This document shows positions 39,865 to 49,400 of a stretch of DNA of 64,000 bases, in pieces. The notes under the pieces were generated by a model. It was not told the origin of the DNA and ran no database searches. It worked only from the letters and a program-made list of their open reading frames with translations. Positions within the stretch are counted from its first letter, which is position 1, and the number at the start of each line of letters is the position of its first letter. The DNA is from Chlorobiota bacterium (GTDB lineage Bacteria; Bacteroidota; Ignavibacteria; OLB7). The DNA is taken from assembly GCA_016700335.1 (NCBI GenBank), contig CP065014.1:967001-1031000 (forward strand). The letters are read 5' to 3'. Both the position numbers and the translations under genes were made by a program.

Positions 39865-40383
39865 ATGAGAATTTTTATTAAGAATTTATTTATTATTTCG
39901 TTATTTATTCTAACTGCTTCAATTGCCAAAGCTCAAAAAATTGGCTTTGTAGATATTGAGGTTATTAAAACTACATTAGGAGATTTCAAGAAAATTGAAA
40001 CCAAATTGATGGGTGTAAAAAAATCATATGAAGATACATTGAAAATTATGCAAACAGAGTTTCAACAAGGTGTTGAAGCATATCAAAAACAAGCAGCTTT
40101 AATGAATGCTGAAGCTAAATCTAAAGAAGAAGAAAGGCTTGGTGGAATTAGAGAAAGAGTATTGAAATATAACGAAGAAAAATTTGGTAATAGTGGTGAA
40201 TTAGCTCGTTCTCAAGCTGAGATGGTAAGGCCTATAATGGAAAAAGTGAAAAGTGCAATTGAACAAGTTTCAAAATCAGATAAATTATCTGCTGTTTTTG
40301 AAACATCTATGACTGCATTTTACGATAAAAAATCAGATATAACTTTTAAGATTTTAGATATAATTAAAAAAAGTGAAAAGTAA
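39865..40383 (+). CDS. OmpH/Skp-family periplasmic chaperone (copy 1)
   Basis: A 172-residue exported protein with a signal peptide (cleaved near AKAQ) and the Skp start QKIGFVDIEVI, followed by a long charged coiled coil (about residues 45-130). Skp trimers hold unfolded outer-membrane proteins on the way to BamA. It lies 128 bp after bamA. Its last 11 bases overlap the start of a second skp-like gene. Confidence 0.9.
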   Translation: MRIFIKNLFIISLFILTASIAKAQKIGFVDIEVIKTTLGDFKKIETKLMGVKKSYEDTLKIMQTEFQQGVEAYQKQAALMNAEAKSKEEERLGGIRERVLKYNEEKFGNSGELARSQAEMVRPIMEKVKSAIEQVSKSDKLSAVFETSMTAFYDKKSDITFKILDIIKKSEK

Positions 40384-41092
40384 ATTATTTAATTCAGTTT
40401 ATTTCTCAATTTTAATAGTATTATTAACCTTGAGTATAATGCCGATTGCAAGTGCTCAAAAACTTGGATATGTATCATCTGCTGCACTTATGGATAAATT
40501 TCCAGAAGCTAAAACAGCTTTAGGGAAATTATCAGAATTTCAAATTAATTGGCTTAATGATATTGAAAATCAAGAAAAATCTATAAGAATTCAAAAAGAT
40601 TCTATCTTTAATAATAGGTTGCTTTGGAGCTCACAAGAACGAAAAGATGCAGATTCAAAATTGTCAGAATTAATATCAAAATTATCTTCTTTTCGATTAG
40701 GAAAGTTTGGTGAAAATGGTGAGTATGAAAAGAAGCAATTAGAAATTATGAATCCTGTTTTAGATAAAATATCAAAGGCAATTGAAGATGAAGCTAAATC
40801 TCAGAAAATGGATTTTATTTTTGATAAAAGTAATAGAACTTTACCAATGCTATACTCTAATCCTAATAATGATATTTCTGTTTTAGTTCTTAAAAGATTA
40901 GGTGTTGATATTTCTAAAGATAGTTTAAATTCAAATCAAAAAGATAGTCAAAAAGATGTAATGAATGCTAGAGGAAAAGGGCGAGATGAAAATCCTCAAC
41001 AAAATCAAGTACCTAAGTTTGATCCAAATGATTTATTGAATGGAATCAAACCTGATGCTCCAGCTAAAGAAGTTGTAAAACCAAATAAATAA
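40373..41092 (+). CDS. OmpH/Skp-family periplasmic chaperone (copy 2)
   Basis: A 239-residue paralogue of the preceding gene. It starts with GTG at 40373 inside the previous coding region (11-bp overlap), then a signal peptide ending ASAQ and the Skp signature QKLGYVSSAALMDKFPEAKTA. A coiled coil spans about residues 50-125. It differs from copy 1 in a ~60-residue polar, Asp/Asn/Pro-rich tail (DSLNSNQKDSQKD...PAKEVVKPNK) of unknown role. The overlap implies coupled translation, so the two chaperones are probably made together. A strong terminator follows. Confidence 0.9.
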   Translation: MKSKLFNSVYFSILIVLLTLSIMPIASAQKLGYVSSAALMDKFPEAKTALGKLSEFQINWLNDIENQEKSIRIQKDSIFNNRLLWSSQERKDADSKLSELISKLSSFRLGKFGENGEYEKKQLEIMNPVLDKISKAIEDEAKSQKMDFIFDKSNRTLPMLYSNPNNDISVLVLKRLGVDISKDSLNSNQKDSQKDVMNARGKGRDENPQQNQVPKFDPNDLLNGIKPDAPAKEVVKPNK

Positions 41093-41159
41093 ATATATAC
41101 TTTTATTGTTAAATTAATTCATAATTTGACTAGTTAATAAATTAATTTTTATTAATTCA

Positions 41160-41193
41160 CCTTCACTTATCTAATTTAAGTGAAGGTTTTTTT
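41160..41193 (+). terminator. Rho-independent terminator after the skp pair
   Basis: The perfect stem CCTTCACTT (41160-41168) / AAGTGAAGG (41178-41186) is followed by seven T. It separates the bamA-skp-skp unit from lpxD. Confidence 0.93.
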
Positions 41194-41232
41194 ATTGAAA
41201 CAATTACTTAAACATTATTGTAATTTTTACTT

Positions 41233-42225
41233 ATGTTAACTTCAGAAATATCTCAATTACTAAATGCCGAATTAGTAGGAGACCCGAATTTAAATATTTC
41301 ATATATAAACAAAATTGAATTTGCAATTGAAGGGGAAATATCATTTATTGCAAACCCATTATATGAAAAATATGAAGAGACCACAAACGCATCAGCCTTA
41401 ATTGTTTCAAAGGAATTCAAATTAAACAGAGATGATATTTGTTATTTAATTACTGAAGACCCTTATATGTCTTTTTTAAAGATACTTAATAAATTCAATG
41501 AAGAAAATGATAGAATGAATTTTGGTATTCATCATACTGCTTGTATTGAAAAATCATCAAAAATAAATTCAAATACTGTTATAGGATCTAATGTTTATAT
41601 TGGTAATAATTGTATTGTTGGTGAAAATACTGTATTACATCCTAACGTAGTATTATATGATAATACAATCATTGGGGATAATTGCATAATTCATGCTGGC
41701 TCAGTTATTGGTTCTGATGGATTTGGTTATGTTCCTTCTGAAAATGGTGAATGGATAAAAATTCCACATATTGGAAATGTTGTAATTGAAGATAACGTTG
41801 AGATTGGTGCTAACACAACTATTGACAGAGGAACTATTGGTGAAACAAGAATTTGTAAAGGTGTAAAAATTGACAACTTAGTTCAAATTGCTCACAATGT
41901 TAGGATTAATGAAAACACTGTTATTGCAGGTCAATCTGCAATTGCAGGAAGTGCAGTTCTTGGAAAAAATAATATATTGGCTGGTCAAGTTGGAATTGTT
42001 GGTCATATTAAAACGGTTGATAATGTTACAATTTTAGGAAGATCTGGGGTCAGTAAAGATATAACACACAAAGGGAAGTATTATGGTTCTCCAGCTAGGG
42101 AATATATAACTGCTTTAAAAGAAGAAGCAGCTTTAAGGCAATTACCGAAAGCACTTATTGAAATTGAAAGATTAAAATTAGAGATAGAAAAATTTGTAAA
42201 TATCAATAATGAAAAAAATATTTAG
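41233..42225 (+). CDS. lpxD: UDP-3-O-acylglucosamine N-acyltransferase
   Basis: A 330-residue LpxD, which adds the second acyl chain in lipid A synthesis on the cytoplasmic side of the inner membrane. The N-terminal uridine-binding domain (residues 1-~95) has LNAELVGDPNLNISYINKIE and SFIANPLYEKY. A left-handed beta-helix of hexapeptide repeats (about 100-290) includes GSDGFGYVP, IPHIGNVVIEDNVEIGANTT, DRGTIGETRI and the catalytic His in VQIAHNVRI, then AGQSAIAGS and GQVGIVGHI. A C-terminal helix follows. Start ATG is 39 bp after the terminator. Unlike many genomes, lpxA/fabZ do not follow; a tRNA does. Confidence 0.96.
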   Translation: MLTSEISQLLNAELVGDPNLNISYINKIEFAIEGEISFIANPLYEKYEETTNASALIVSKEFKLNRDDICYLITEDPYMSFLKILNKFNEENDRMNFGIHHTACIEKSSKINSNTVIGSNVYIGNNCIVGENTVLHPNVVLYDNTIIGDNCIIHAGSVIGSDGFGYVPSENGEWIKIPHIGNVVIEDNVEIGANTTIDRGTIGETRICKGVKIDNLVQIAHNVRINENTVIAGQSAIAGSAVLGKNNILAGQVGIVGHIKTVDNVTILGRSGVSKDITHKGKYYGSPAREYITALKEEAALRQLPKALIEIERLKLEIEKFVNINNEKNI

Positions 42226-42328
42226 TAGTTAAATTGGTTAATTAAATTTTAAATCTGGAATTGATTATTTTCACAATGAAAATTTATATTAGCAGATTTT
42301 CATAAAAATTAAATTTTGTTATATCAAC

Positions 42329-42354
42329 GAAGTGTTGCATTTTTGCAACGCTTC
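42329..42354 (+). other. Stem-loop overlapping the 5' end of tRNA-Lys
   Basis: GAAGTGTTGCA (42329-42339) can pair with TGCAACGCTTC (42344-42354), giving an 11-bp stem with one G-U pair and a 4-nt T loop. The 3' arm includes the first five bases of the mature tRNA acceptor stem, so the leader and the tRNA fold compete for the same bases. A chance occurrence is possible. Confidence 0.5.
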
Positions 42355-42422
42355 CTTGGCTCAGTTGGTAGAGCAACTGACTCTTAATCAGTGGGTCGCG
42401 GGTTCGAGTCCCGCAGGGAGCA
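42350..42422 (+). tRNA. tRNA-Lys (anticodon CTT)
   Basis: A 73-nt cloverleaf. Acceptor GCTTCCT (42350-42356) pairs with AGGGAGC (42415-42421) with one G-U pair, discriminator A at 42422. The D stem is GCTC/GAGC, the anticodon stem ACTGA/TCAGT with loop CTCTTAA (anticodon CTT at 42383-42385), and the T arm GCGGGTTCGAGTCCCGC. No CCA is encoded. It reads lysine AAG codons. Confidence 0.97.
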
Positions 42423-42437
42423 CTGATGCTTAAGTTC

Positions 42438-42503
42438 AAAGCGGATTTTACAAAGGATCTAATGCACTTTATGTGATATTAATCAGTTGAATCCGCTTTT
42501 TTA
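42438..42503 (+). terminator. Terminator-like hairpin after tRNA-Lys
   Basis: AAAGCGGATT (42438-42447) and AATCCGCTTT (42490-42499) form a perfect 10-bp stem with a long 42-nt loop, followed by a T-rich run. It lies 15 bp after the tRNA. Confidence 0.7.
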
Positions 42504-42537
42504 TTTTTTAATTTTATGAAATTATTTTAATTTATGT

Positions 42538-44619
42538 ATGAAAATTTTCAAAAGTATTTTGATCATTCAAATTGTTGTTAACTTAACAATATATTCACAA
42601 AACAAAAATCCATTCATTAGAGTTTTAAATGATGAAATTAAAATTGATTTATTAAATGGTGACTCTTATAAATACCCTTTTAATGGAGGATACAATTCAC
42701 CTGTAATTGAATCTCAAGATTTAACAAACGATGGGCTAACCGACTTAATTTTAATGAGTTTTGATAATCAAATTAAATTTTACAAAAACAATAATAATTT
42801 CAATTTTGCTCCTTCAAATGAAGTCAAATTTATAAATTCAAACCCTAACAGGTTTATTAGGTTAGTTGATATTGACAATGATTCAGATTACGATTTGTTT
42901 TCAATGGATGCAAGTAATAATTTAACTCTTCAAATTAATAACTCTAATTTTATCTATAAAAAAAGTGATGTTGTAAAGTCAATTAACGGTGAATCAATTT
43001 ATATTACTCCAACCACTATTCCAATTTTTGCTGATATCGATTCTGATAATGATCTTGATTTATTTTTTGGAACTATTGAAGGCTCAATTGTTTATTATGA
43101 AAATGTAGGATCAAATTCAAACTATAAATTTAAATATATCACAGATAAATTTGGTGGTATATCAGTTACTCAAAGCAATAAACAAAAAGATAATTTAAAA
43201 CTAGAGTCTTTGCATGGAGCTAGTTCAATTTCATTTGGTGATATTGATTCAGATGGAGATTTGGAGTTATTTTTTGGTGATTATTTTTTGAACGGATTGT
43301 TAGTTTTTAAAAACATTGGCACTAAATTAAAACCAATTTTCAATACAAATAAACCAGACACAGCATTTGGTGATTATGGTGATAAATTTAGTAGTAGAGG
43401 CTTTAACACAACTTTACTCAAAGACTTTGATGGTGATAAAGATATTGATTTGATTGCTTGTTCTTTAAATGCAAATGAAGTGTATAACACTATTTATTTT
43501 TTTGAAAATAAAGGTACAATTACATCTCCTAATTTTAGACAAAGAAATGTTCTGTTAAATACTGAACTTGATTTTGGATTTTCTTCTTCTTTGGCATTTA
43601 TAAATGATAAATATAAGAACGGATTTATAGGATTTGGTAGTACTGATTTTAGATATTTTGCTGAACAAAAAAATCAAACTAATTTATCCTTTTTAGAAGG
43701 TGATAGGTTTGGCCCAACTAACCCTCAATACAATTTAATGGCATCTATTGCTGACATAAATAATGATAATGTTTCAGAAATCTTGTGTGGTGATATCTTC
43801 GGATTAATGTACCTTTGGGTTTATTCTGAAGGCAGATACAAAAGAGCTGATTCATCTAATTTTGAAAATATTTTTTTGAATGAAAGAGCTTCTCCTTTAT
43901 TTTTTGATTTAGATAATGATTCTGATTTTGATTTGCTTATTGGTACTGCCAAAGGTGAAATATTATACTATGAGAATGTTGGCAATAATTTGAATATGAA
44001 GTTAATTAAATCTAAAACTACAATTAATCTTGATTCAATAAAAGTTGGAACTGATTATTCTTTATCTGTTGGTGATATTAATAATGATGGTTACAAGGAT
44101 ATTTTATTAGGATATAATGTTGTTGATAGCAATACATTTATAAAATATGGGAGTTTGAAATTTTTGATAAATGATGGTCATAATAATTTTTATGAAAATC
44201 CAAAATTTACTGAATTAACCAATTTACCTCAAACCCCAACCCCTGCTTTAAAAAGATATGGTAAATATTCTTTATTGCTTATAGGGAATAGTTCTGGTGG
44301 TGTATGGGCATTTAAGGATACAACAAAATATTATAATTCTGTTATTGAAAACCTAAACTTAACTGGGCTTAGTTTGTATCCTAATGTTATTAAAAAATGT
44401 GAAAATAATTTTTTGTATTTGAAAAATTTTATTTCAAAATATATTGTAAATTTAGATATTAAGATTTATGATTTATCAGGTTGTTTGATTGAAAATATTA
44501 ATTCAATTGATTGTAATTTATTAAATCAAAATTACTATAAAATAAATATAAACAAATTAAACATAGGTACATATTTCTTAAAAGTAAATAACCAATTATT
44601 TAAATTTAATATTTTTTAA
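42538..44619 (+). CDS. FG-GAP/VCBS-repeat secreted protein with T9SS sorting domain
   Basis: A 693-residue exported protein. The signal peptide (MKIFKSILIIQIVVNLTIYSQ) is followed by repeated Asp-rich calcium-binding turns typical of FG-GAP/VCBS beta-propellers: LVDIDNDSDYDLFS, FADIDSDNDLDLFFG, FGDIDSDGDLELFFGD, LKDFDGDKDIDLIA, IADINNDNVSEILCGD, FFDLDNDSDFDLLIG and VGDINNDGYKDILLG. The C-terminal ~80 residues (LSLYPNV..., VNLDIKIYDLSGCLIENI, LNIGTYFLKVNNQLFKF) form a T9SS type-A sorting domain. Expected location is the cell surface or outside the cell. It begins the surface-protein region that fills the rest of the window. Confidence 0.9.
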   Translation: MKIFKSILIIQIVVNLTIYSQNKNPFIRVLNDEIKIDLLNGDSYKYPFNGGYNSPVIESQDLTNDGLTDLILMSFDNQIKFYKNNNNFNFAPSNEVKFINSNPNRFIRLVDIDNDSDYDLFSMDASNNLTLQINNSNFIYKKSDVVKSINGESIYITPTTIPIFADIDSDNDLDLFFGTIEGSIVYYENVGSNSNYKFKYITDKFGGISVTQSNKQKDNLKLESLHGASSISFGDIDSDGDLELFFGDYFLNGLLVFKNIGTKLKPIFNTNKPDTAFGDYGDKFSSRGFNTTLLKDFDGDKDIDLIACSLNANEVYNTIYFFENKGTITSPNFRQRNVLLNTELDFGFSSSLAFINDKYKNGFIGFGSTDFRYFAEQKNQTNLSFLEGDRFGPTNPQYNLMASIADINNDNVSEILCGDIFGLMYLWVYSEGRYKRADSSNFENIFLNERASPLFFDLDNDSDFDLLIGTAKGEILYYENVGNNLNMKLIKSKTTINLDSIKVGTDYSLSVGDINNDGYKDILLGYNVVDSNTFIKYGSLKFLINDGHNNFYENPKFTELTNLPQTPTPALKRYGKYSLLLIGNSSGGVWAFKDTTKYYNSVIENLNLTGLSLYPNVIKKCENNFLYLKNFISKYIVNLDIKIYDLSGCLIENINSIDCNLLNQNYYKININKLNIGTYFLKVNNQLFKFNIF

Positions 44620-44668
44620 ATAAAGATTCAATGGATTATTTATAATTTTAAATTTTAAATTTAGTTAA

Positions 44669-45586
44669 TTAATCTCTAAATAACTTTTTTGGATCTCTCT
44701 TTGCAATTTTATAAATCTGTTTGAATGGATAAAAAAATTGACCTATAAAGGTTGCAGGTACTTTGCTTTTTTTCTCATCACCCAGAATTGGTTCAATGTC
44801 AATTGGTAAGTAAATTGTACCAAATAAATAATCCCAGCAGTTTAATATTGAGGCAAAATTAACTCCATATTTTTTCTTGATGTTATACGCATGATGCCAA
44901 TGATGAGTTTCAGGAGTATTGATAATATAATTTACAAAACCAAATTTACATTTGATATTACTGTGTGTAAAAAAACTATTGAAAATGTTAATTATATATT
45001 GAATTACAAAATAATCTTGGAATGAATAACCTAACAACCCAAATGGAAGATAAAATGCAATTTTAAAAAAGAAAAATTCAACCCAATGAAAATGATGAGT
45101 TGATGCAAATCCCATCTCTTTTTGTGCATGATGAATTCTATGAATCTCCCACATAAATGGTATTTTATGCATAATTACATGAGTTACATATTCTAAAAAA
45201 TCTTGAATAATAAATAGAATTAAAAATTGCCACCAAAAATTAAACTCAGATATTATTAATCTTGGTTTGATTTCAAAGCCCACCCATTTGATAAAGTCTT
45301 TAAATTTATAATCTACAGCATAGCAAATTGCAAACAGGCCAAGCAATTGAACAATATGATGATTGAATAAATGATAAAATAAATCTAACCAAAAACCTTT
45401 TCTTTTAAGTACATCATAATCAAATCTTTTTGGTAAGATTGTTTCAGTTATTAAAAAAGTGATTCCAGCAATAAGTGCCCATAATGCTGTATTCGAAAAT
45501 GATAATGTAAATGTACTTTTGAGATAAATTGCAGGATACTGTTCGAATGCTGATTTTAGAACTTTAAAAAAATTTATTGACTCCAT
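44669..45586 (-). CDS. Sterol desaturase / fatty-acid hydroxylase family protein
   Basis: A 305-residue integral membrane di-iron enzyme. After ~4 hydrophobic segments, the family His clusters appear: HVIMHKIPFMWEIHRIHHAQ (HxxxH and HRIHH), HHFHW, and NTPETHHWHHAYN (HHxxHH type). These bind the two irons that hydroxylate or desaturate a lipid chain. The substrate is not known. Hydroxylation of hopanoid, carotenoid or sphingolipid chains are possibilities; the last would fit the SPT gene in this window, but that gene is 20 kb away. It is divergent from the lipoprotein gene at 45708. Confidence 0.88.
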   Translation of the reverse strand: MESINFFKVLKSAFEQYPAIYLKSTFTLSFSNTALWALIAGITFLITETILPKRFDYDVLKRKGFWLDLFYHLFNHHIVQLLGLFAICYAVDYKFKDFIKWVGFEIKPRLIISEFNFWWQFLILFIIQDFLEYVTHVIMHKIPFMWEIHRIHHAQKEMGFASTHHFHWVEFFFFKIAFYLPFGLLGYSFQDYFVIQYIINIFNSFFTHSNIKCKFGFVNYIINTPETHHWHHAYNIKKKYGVNFASILNCWDYLFGTIYLPIDIEPILGDEKKSKVPATFIGQFFYPFKQIYKIAKRDPKKLFRD

Positions 45587-45707
45587 TAAATTTATATTCT
45601 GTTTTCTTGTGAAATTTATTATTTGTATATTTAAAGGTTATATATCAGGCAATTTGTAATTAATTATTACAAACGGTAATTTATTTTGAAAAATAATAAA
45701 AAAATTT

Positions 45708-46367
45708 TTGTTTAAAAATAAATTAAATACAACAAATTCAATATTTATTCTTACATATATTTTATTATTTTTTATAATAAGTTGTAATAATAAAAAGGAG
45801 ACTGAAGTTAGTAAATTAGTTTTAAAAACAAACAATTCATTAGAAAAAAAAGATTCTAGTTTAGTTAATAAAGGTTTGAAAAATAAATATGGTTTTAATT
45901 TCAACAAACTACTTACTAATAAAGCTTTTTCTATGAATATCTCGAATGAATTTGTTATGAATTATACTCCAGATGAAACTTCTTTTAGTATTTATGATTC
46001 AACTAAAGTAAATGACACAAATAGAATTACTGGTAAAATTTCAAGTAAGAATAGAGGGTACTATAGAATAACTATTTCTATTTTAGATAATAAAAGTAAG
46101 ATTTCTATAGATTCATTAGTTAAAATAAATATTGTAAATCATAATAATGTTCAACCAAAAAAAATTGATATTCGGAATGTTCATTGTTATAGATTTGATG
46201 AGAAGTTAGAATATGATGATTTATCATTATCAAAAAAACAATTTTTTATAATGAAGGAGAATTCAATTGACAAGCTTTTTATTATAACAATTTTCTCAAA
46301 TTTTCAAACAGAAACAGATATAGATGAATATTTGCAAGAAGCAATTAAATCTATAAAATTAAAATAG
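45708..46367 (+). CDS. Putative lipoprotein of unknown function
   Basis: A 219-residue protein with a lipoprotein signal: hydrophobic segment ILTYILLFFIIS followed by Cys and then polar NNKKETE. Acylation at that Cys (about residue 26) is expected. The start is TTG (45708), the only start giving a full signal peptide. The mature part is Lys/Asn/Ser-rich, with a strand-rich core (FVMNYTPDETSFSIYDS, GYYRITISILDNKSKISI) and a helical end (DIDEYLQEAIKSIKLK). No family recognised. The giant Ig-repeat gene starts only 34 bp downstream with no terminator between, so they are probably co-transcribed. Confidence 0.75.
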   Translation: MFKNKLNTTNSIFILTYILLFFIISCNNKKETEVSKLVLKTNNSLEKKDSSLVNKGLKNKYGFNFNKLLTNKAFSMNISNEFVMNYTPDETSFSIYDSTKVNDTNRITGKISSKNRGYYRITISILDNKSKISIDSLVKINIVNHNNVQPKKIDIRNVHCYRFDEKLEYDDLSLSKKQFFIMKENSIDKLFIITIFSNFQTETDIDEYLQEAIKSIKLK

Positions 46368-46401
46368 TTAATTAATTAATATCAATATAAATTCCATCAC
46401 T

Positions 46402-49400
46402 ATGAGAAATTTTATTACATCCAAGTTTATTTTTGTTCTTCTAACTTGTTTATTAATTTTTTCTGAAAAAAGTTTTGCTTCACATTGTTGTTTATCAGTA
46501 GCTCCAACTATTGTCGATATGGGTACTACAATTTCAGTTACTGGAGCTGTTTTTAGTAATACTACCTCTGGTGGTGGTCCTGCATTTTTAACTGCTTCAG
46601 TTACCTCAGCAAGTTGCCAAAATCAAACTACTGGAGCTTTAGTTAATCAAATTAATAATCCAAATGCTAAATTCTATAATGGTCCAGGTGTAACATTCAG
46701 TAACTTGGGTGCAGTACCAAATTTAAATGGTATTCCGAAATCTGATTTTGCTGATAATTGTAGCTTTAATATGGTGGCGAGTCTTAATGGAGGTAATATC
46801 GGTAGTTGTAGTACTGGTGAAATACAATGTGTTTGGGGTAGTTCTTTACCATTTACTGGAACAAATGGTGGTGCTTTAGCCGCAGGAATAAATTTAACAA
46901 TAACTCCCACAGATATTTGTGATGGACCAATCACATTAAGTGGAAGTGTAACAGGATTTGGTTGTAATGATGGTTTAGGGGGAACCGTTGTAATTTTAAA
47001 AGATGGTGTGCCAGTTCAAAGTCAGAATGTTAGCACAACAGGTGCTTATTCATCTTATGTTGATAATGGACCCTTCGGAGTGGGAAGCCCCAACCATGTA
47101 TATACCGCAGAGTTAAGATGTAGTCCAAATGATGCAACAATTTTAGCAACTTCAGGAAACAGAAATTTTCAAGCTTCTTGTTTTGGTCCAATTAAATTTA
47201 AAGATCCGCCAACATGTGGCTGTGGAAATACAATAACAATGGATGGAACATTTGGAGCACCAGCTCCTCCAACTATTATAACTCCATTTGCAACAACAAT
47301 ATATTTTGAAAGAAGTTGTGGTGGAGGTCCATTTACAGCTTTTGGAACTTCAATAATAATTCCAGCAGGAACAACATTACCATTTTCATATTCACAGACA
47401 ATTCCAATTTCTTGGCCTAGGCTTCCTGGCTGTGTATATAGAGCAACAGCGGTTCAAGGAGTATTAACCTCAGTTGATGGACCTTTCCCAGCAACAGGAC
47501 CTTGTTTTGTTGAGCCACCAACAGTTGAACTTACTGGTCCGCCAGCAAGTTGTTTGAATGGTCCTGCAAATTGGCCCGGAGCGTTATCAAATGTATTCAC
47601 AGCATTAGCAACTGCAGGACCTGCAACAGGAGTATATGCAAGAGTAACACCAAATACAACACAAGGAATTTTAGGAGATATAAGTTTTACTTGGTATAGA
47701 AATGGCATACCATTTTCAACTGGTGCAATTGCAGCAGCAACATTTGGTGCAAACATTGATGTTTATTTGCCATGGCCAAAAAATACATTAGCAAAAGATT
47801 GTGCAGATGATGGAGCTGCTTGGCAGGTATTAGTACAAAATAGTTGTGGTAGTGTTGCAAGTAATGCATTTACAACAGTAATTAAATCACCACCAACTGT
47901 TAGTGGGGTTACAATTTCCTCTACAACAGTTTGTAAAGGAGATCCATTTACAATAAGTGGATCAATAACTGGAACAGATGCGTGTACATTACCGGCAACT
48001 GTACAATTCTTAAGAGGAGGCACAGTTATAAATTCTCAAACTATAACTTCAGGAACAATACCATCAATAAATGTTAGTTATAGTTACAATACTTCTGTAG
48101 CTGATAATGGACAAACTTTTCAAATTAGAGTTACAAATTCATGTGGAACAGTAACAAGTGCTGTAAGTGCTGCATTATCTATTGTAGCTCCACCAGTAAT
48201 AGAGTTAACAGGACCGGCTCAGATATGTTCACCAACAGTATGGTCCAATGTAATTGCAGCAATAACACCTTCAGTAACAGGATTAAATATAGGAGGAGGC
48301 ACAGGTCAATGGTATTTGAATGGAGCACCAAATGGAGCACCAATAGCAATAGCAACAGGAGCAACAGCAACAGTAGCATGGCCTTTAAATGGAGTTGCAT
48401 CAGCATGTTCACAATCAGGTGGAACATGGCAGTTATTGGTAACAAATGCATGTGGAACATATGTTAGTAATACATTCGAAACAACAGTAGTATCACCACC
48501 AACAATTGGTGTAGCAACATTCTCACCAAATAGCCCAGTATGTAATGGTACTCCGATATATCTGAGTGTACCTATAACGGGTGTTGGATGTTCATTCCCA
48601 TTAACTGTAGAATTCAAGAGAGGAGCAACATCAATAGGAACCCAAACAATAACAACAGGAACATTCCCAATAACAGTTGGGATGCCATTTACAGCATCAG
48701 CAGGAGACAATGGAGCAACATATACAATAGATGTATCAAATACATGTGCAAGTGTAACATCAACAACTGGTGCACTAGTCATTGTAGCTTCACCAGTAAT
48801 TCTTCTTTCTGGACCAGCTCCAATTTGCTCTGGAACAAATTGGCCATCAGTTTTACCAACAATTTCAAGTTCGATTGCTGCATCTGGTGTTTTAGTTGGT
48901 GATTCTTTTGGAGCTTGGTATGTAGATGGAGTTCTTTTTTCAGTTCCTGCAGTTCCACCGAATGCTAATTATCTTTGGCCTCTTAGTGGAACAGCTGCAA
49001 ATTGTTCTCAATCAGGACAAGTTTGGAAATTATTAGTAACTAATCCATGTGGTACATCGGTTAGTTCTGAATTTACATTAAAAGTTGTAGCACCACCAAC
49101 AATGGGGGTAGCAACTTTTAATCCAGCAAGCCCAGTATGTGTTGGAACACCAATCTATTTAAGTGCAGATATAACAGGAGTAGGATGTTCATTCCCATTA
49201 ACAGTAGAATTTAAAAGAGGTGGAACATCAATAGGAACCCAAACAATAACAACAGGAACATTCCCAATAACAGTTGGGATGCCATTTACAGCATCAGCAG
49301 GAGACAATGGAGCAACATATACAATAGATGTATCAAATACATGTGCAAGTGTAACATCAACAACTGGAGCATTAAGTGTAATAGCACCACCTGTAATTGA

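Noticed and set aside
45653..45673. Inverted repeat TTTGTAAT(N5)ATTACAAA between divergent genes
   Set aside because: It could be an operator, but it is only 8 bp per arm and all but two of its base pairs are A-T, so chance is a sufficient explanation without a second site.
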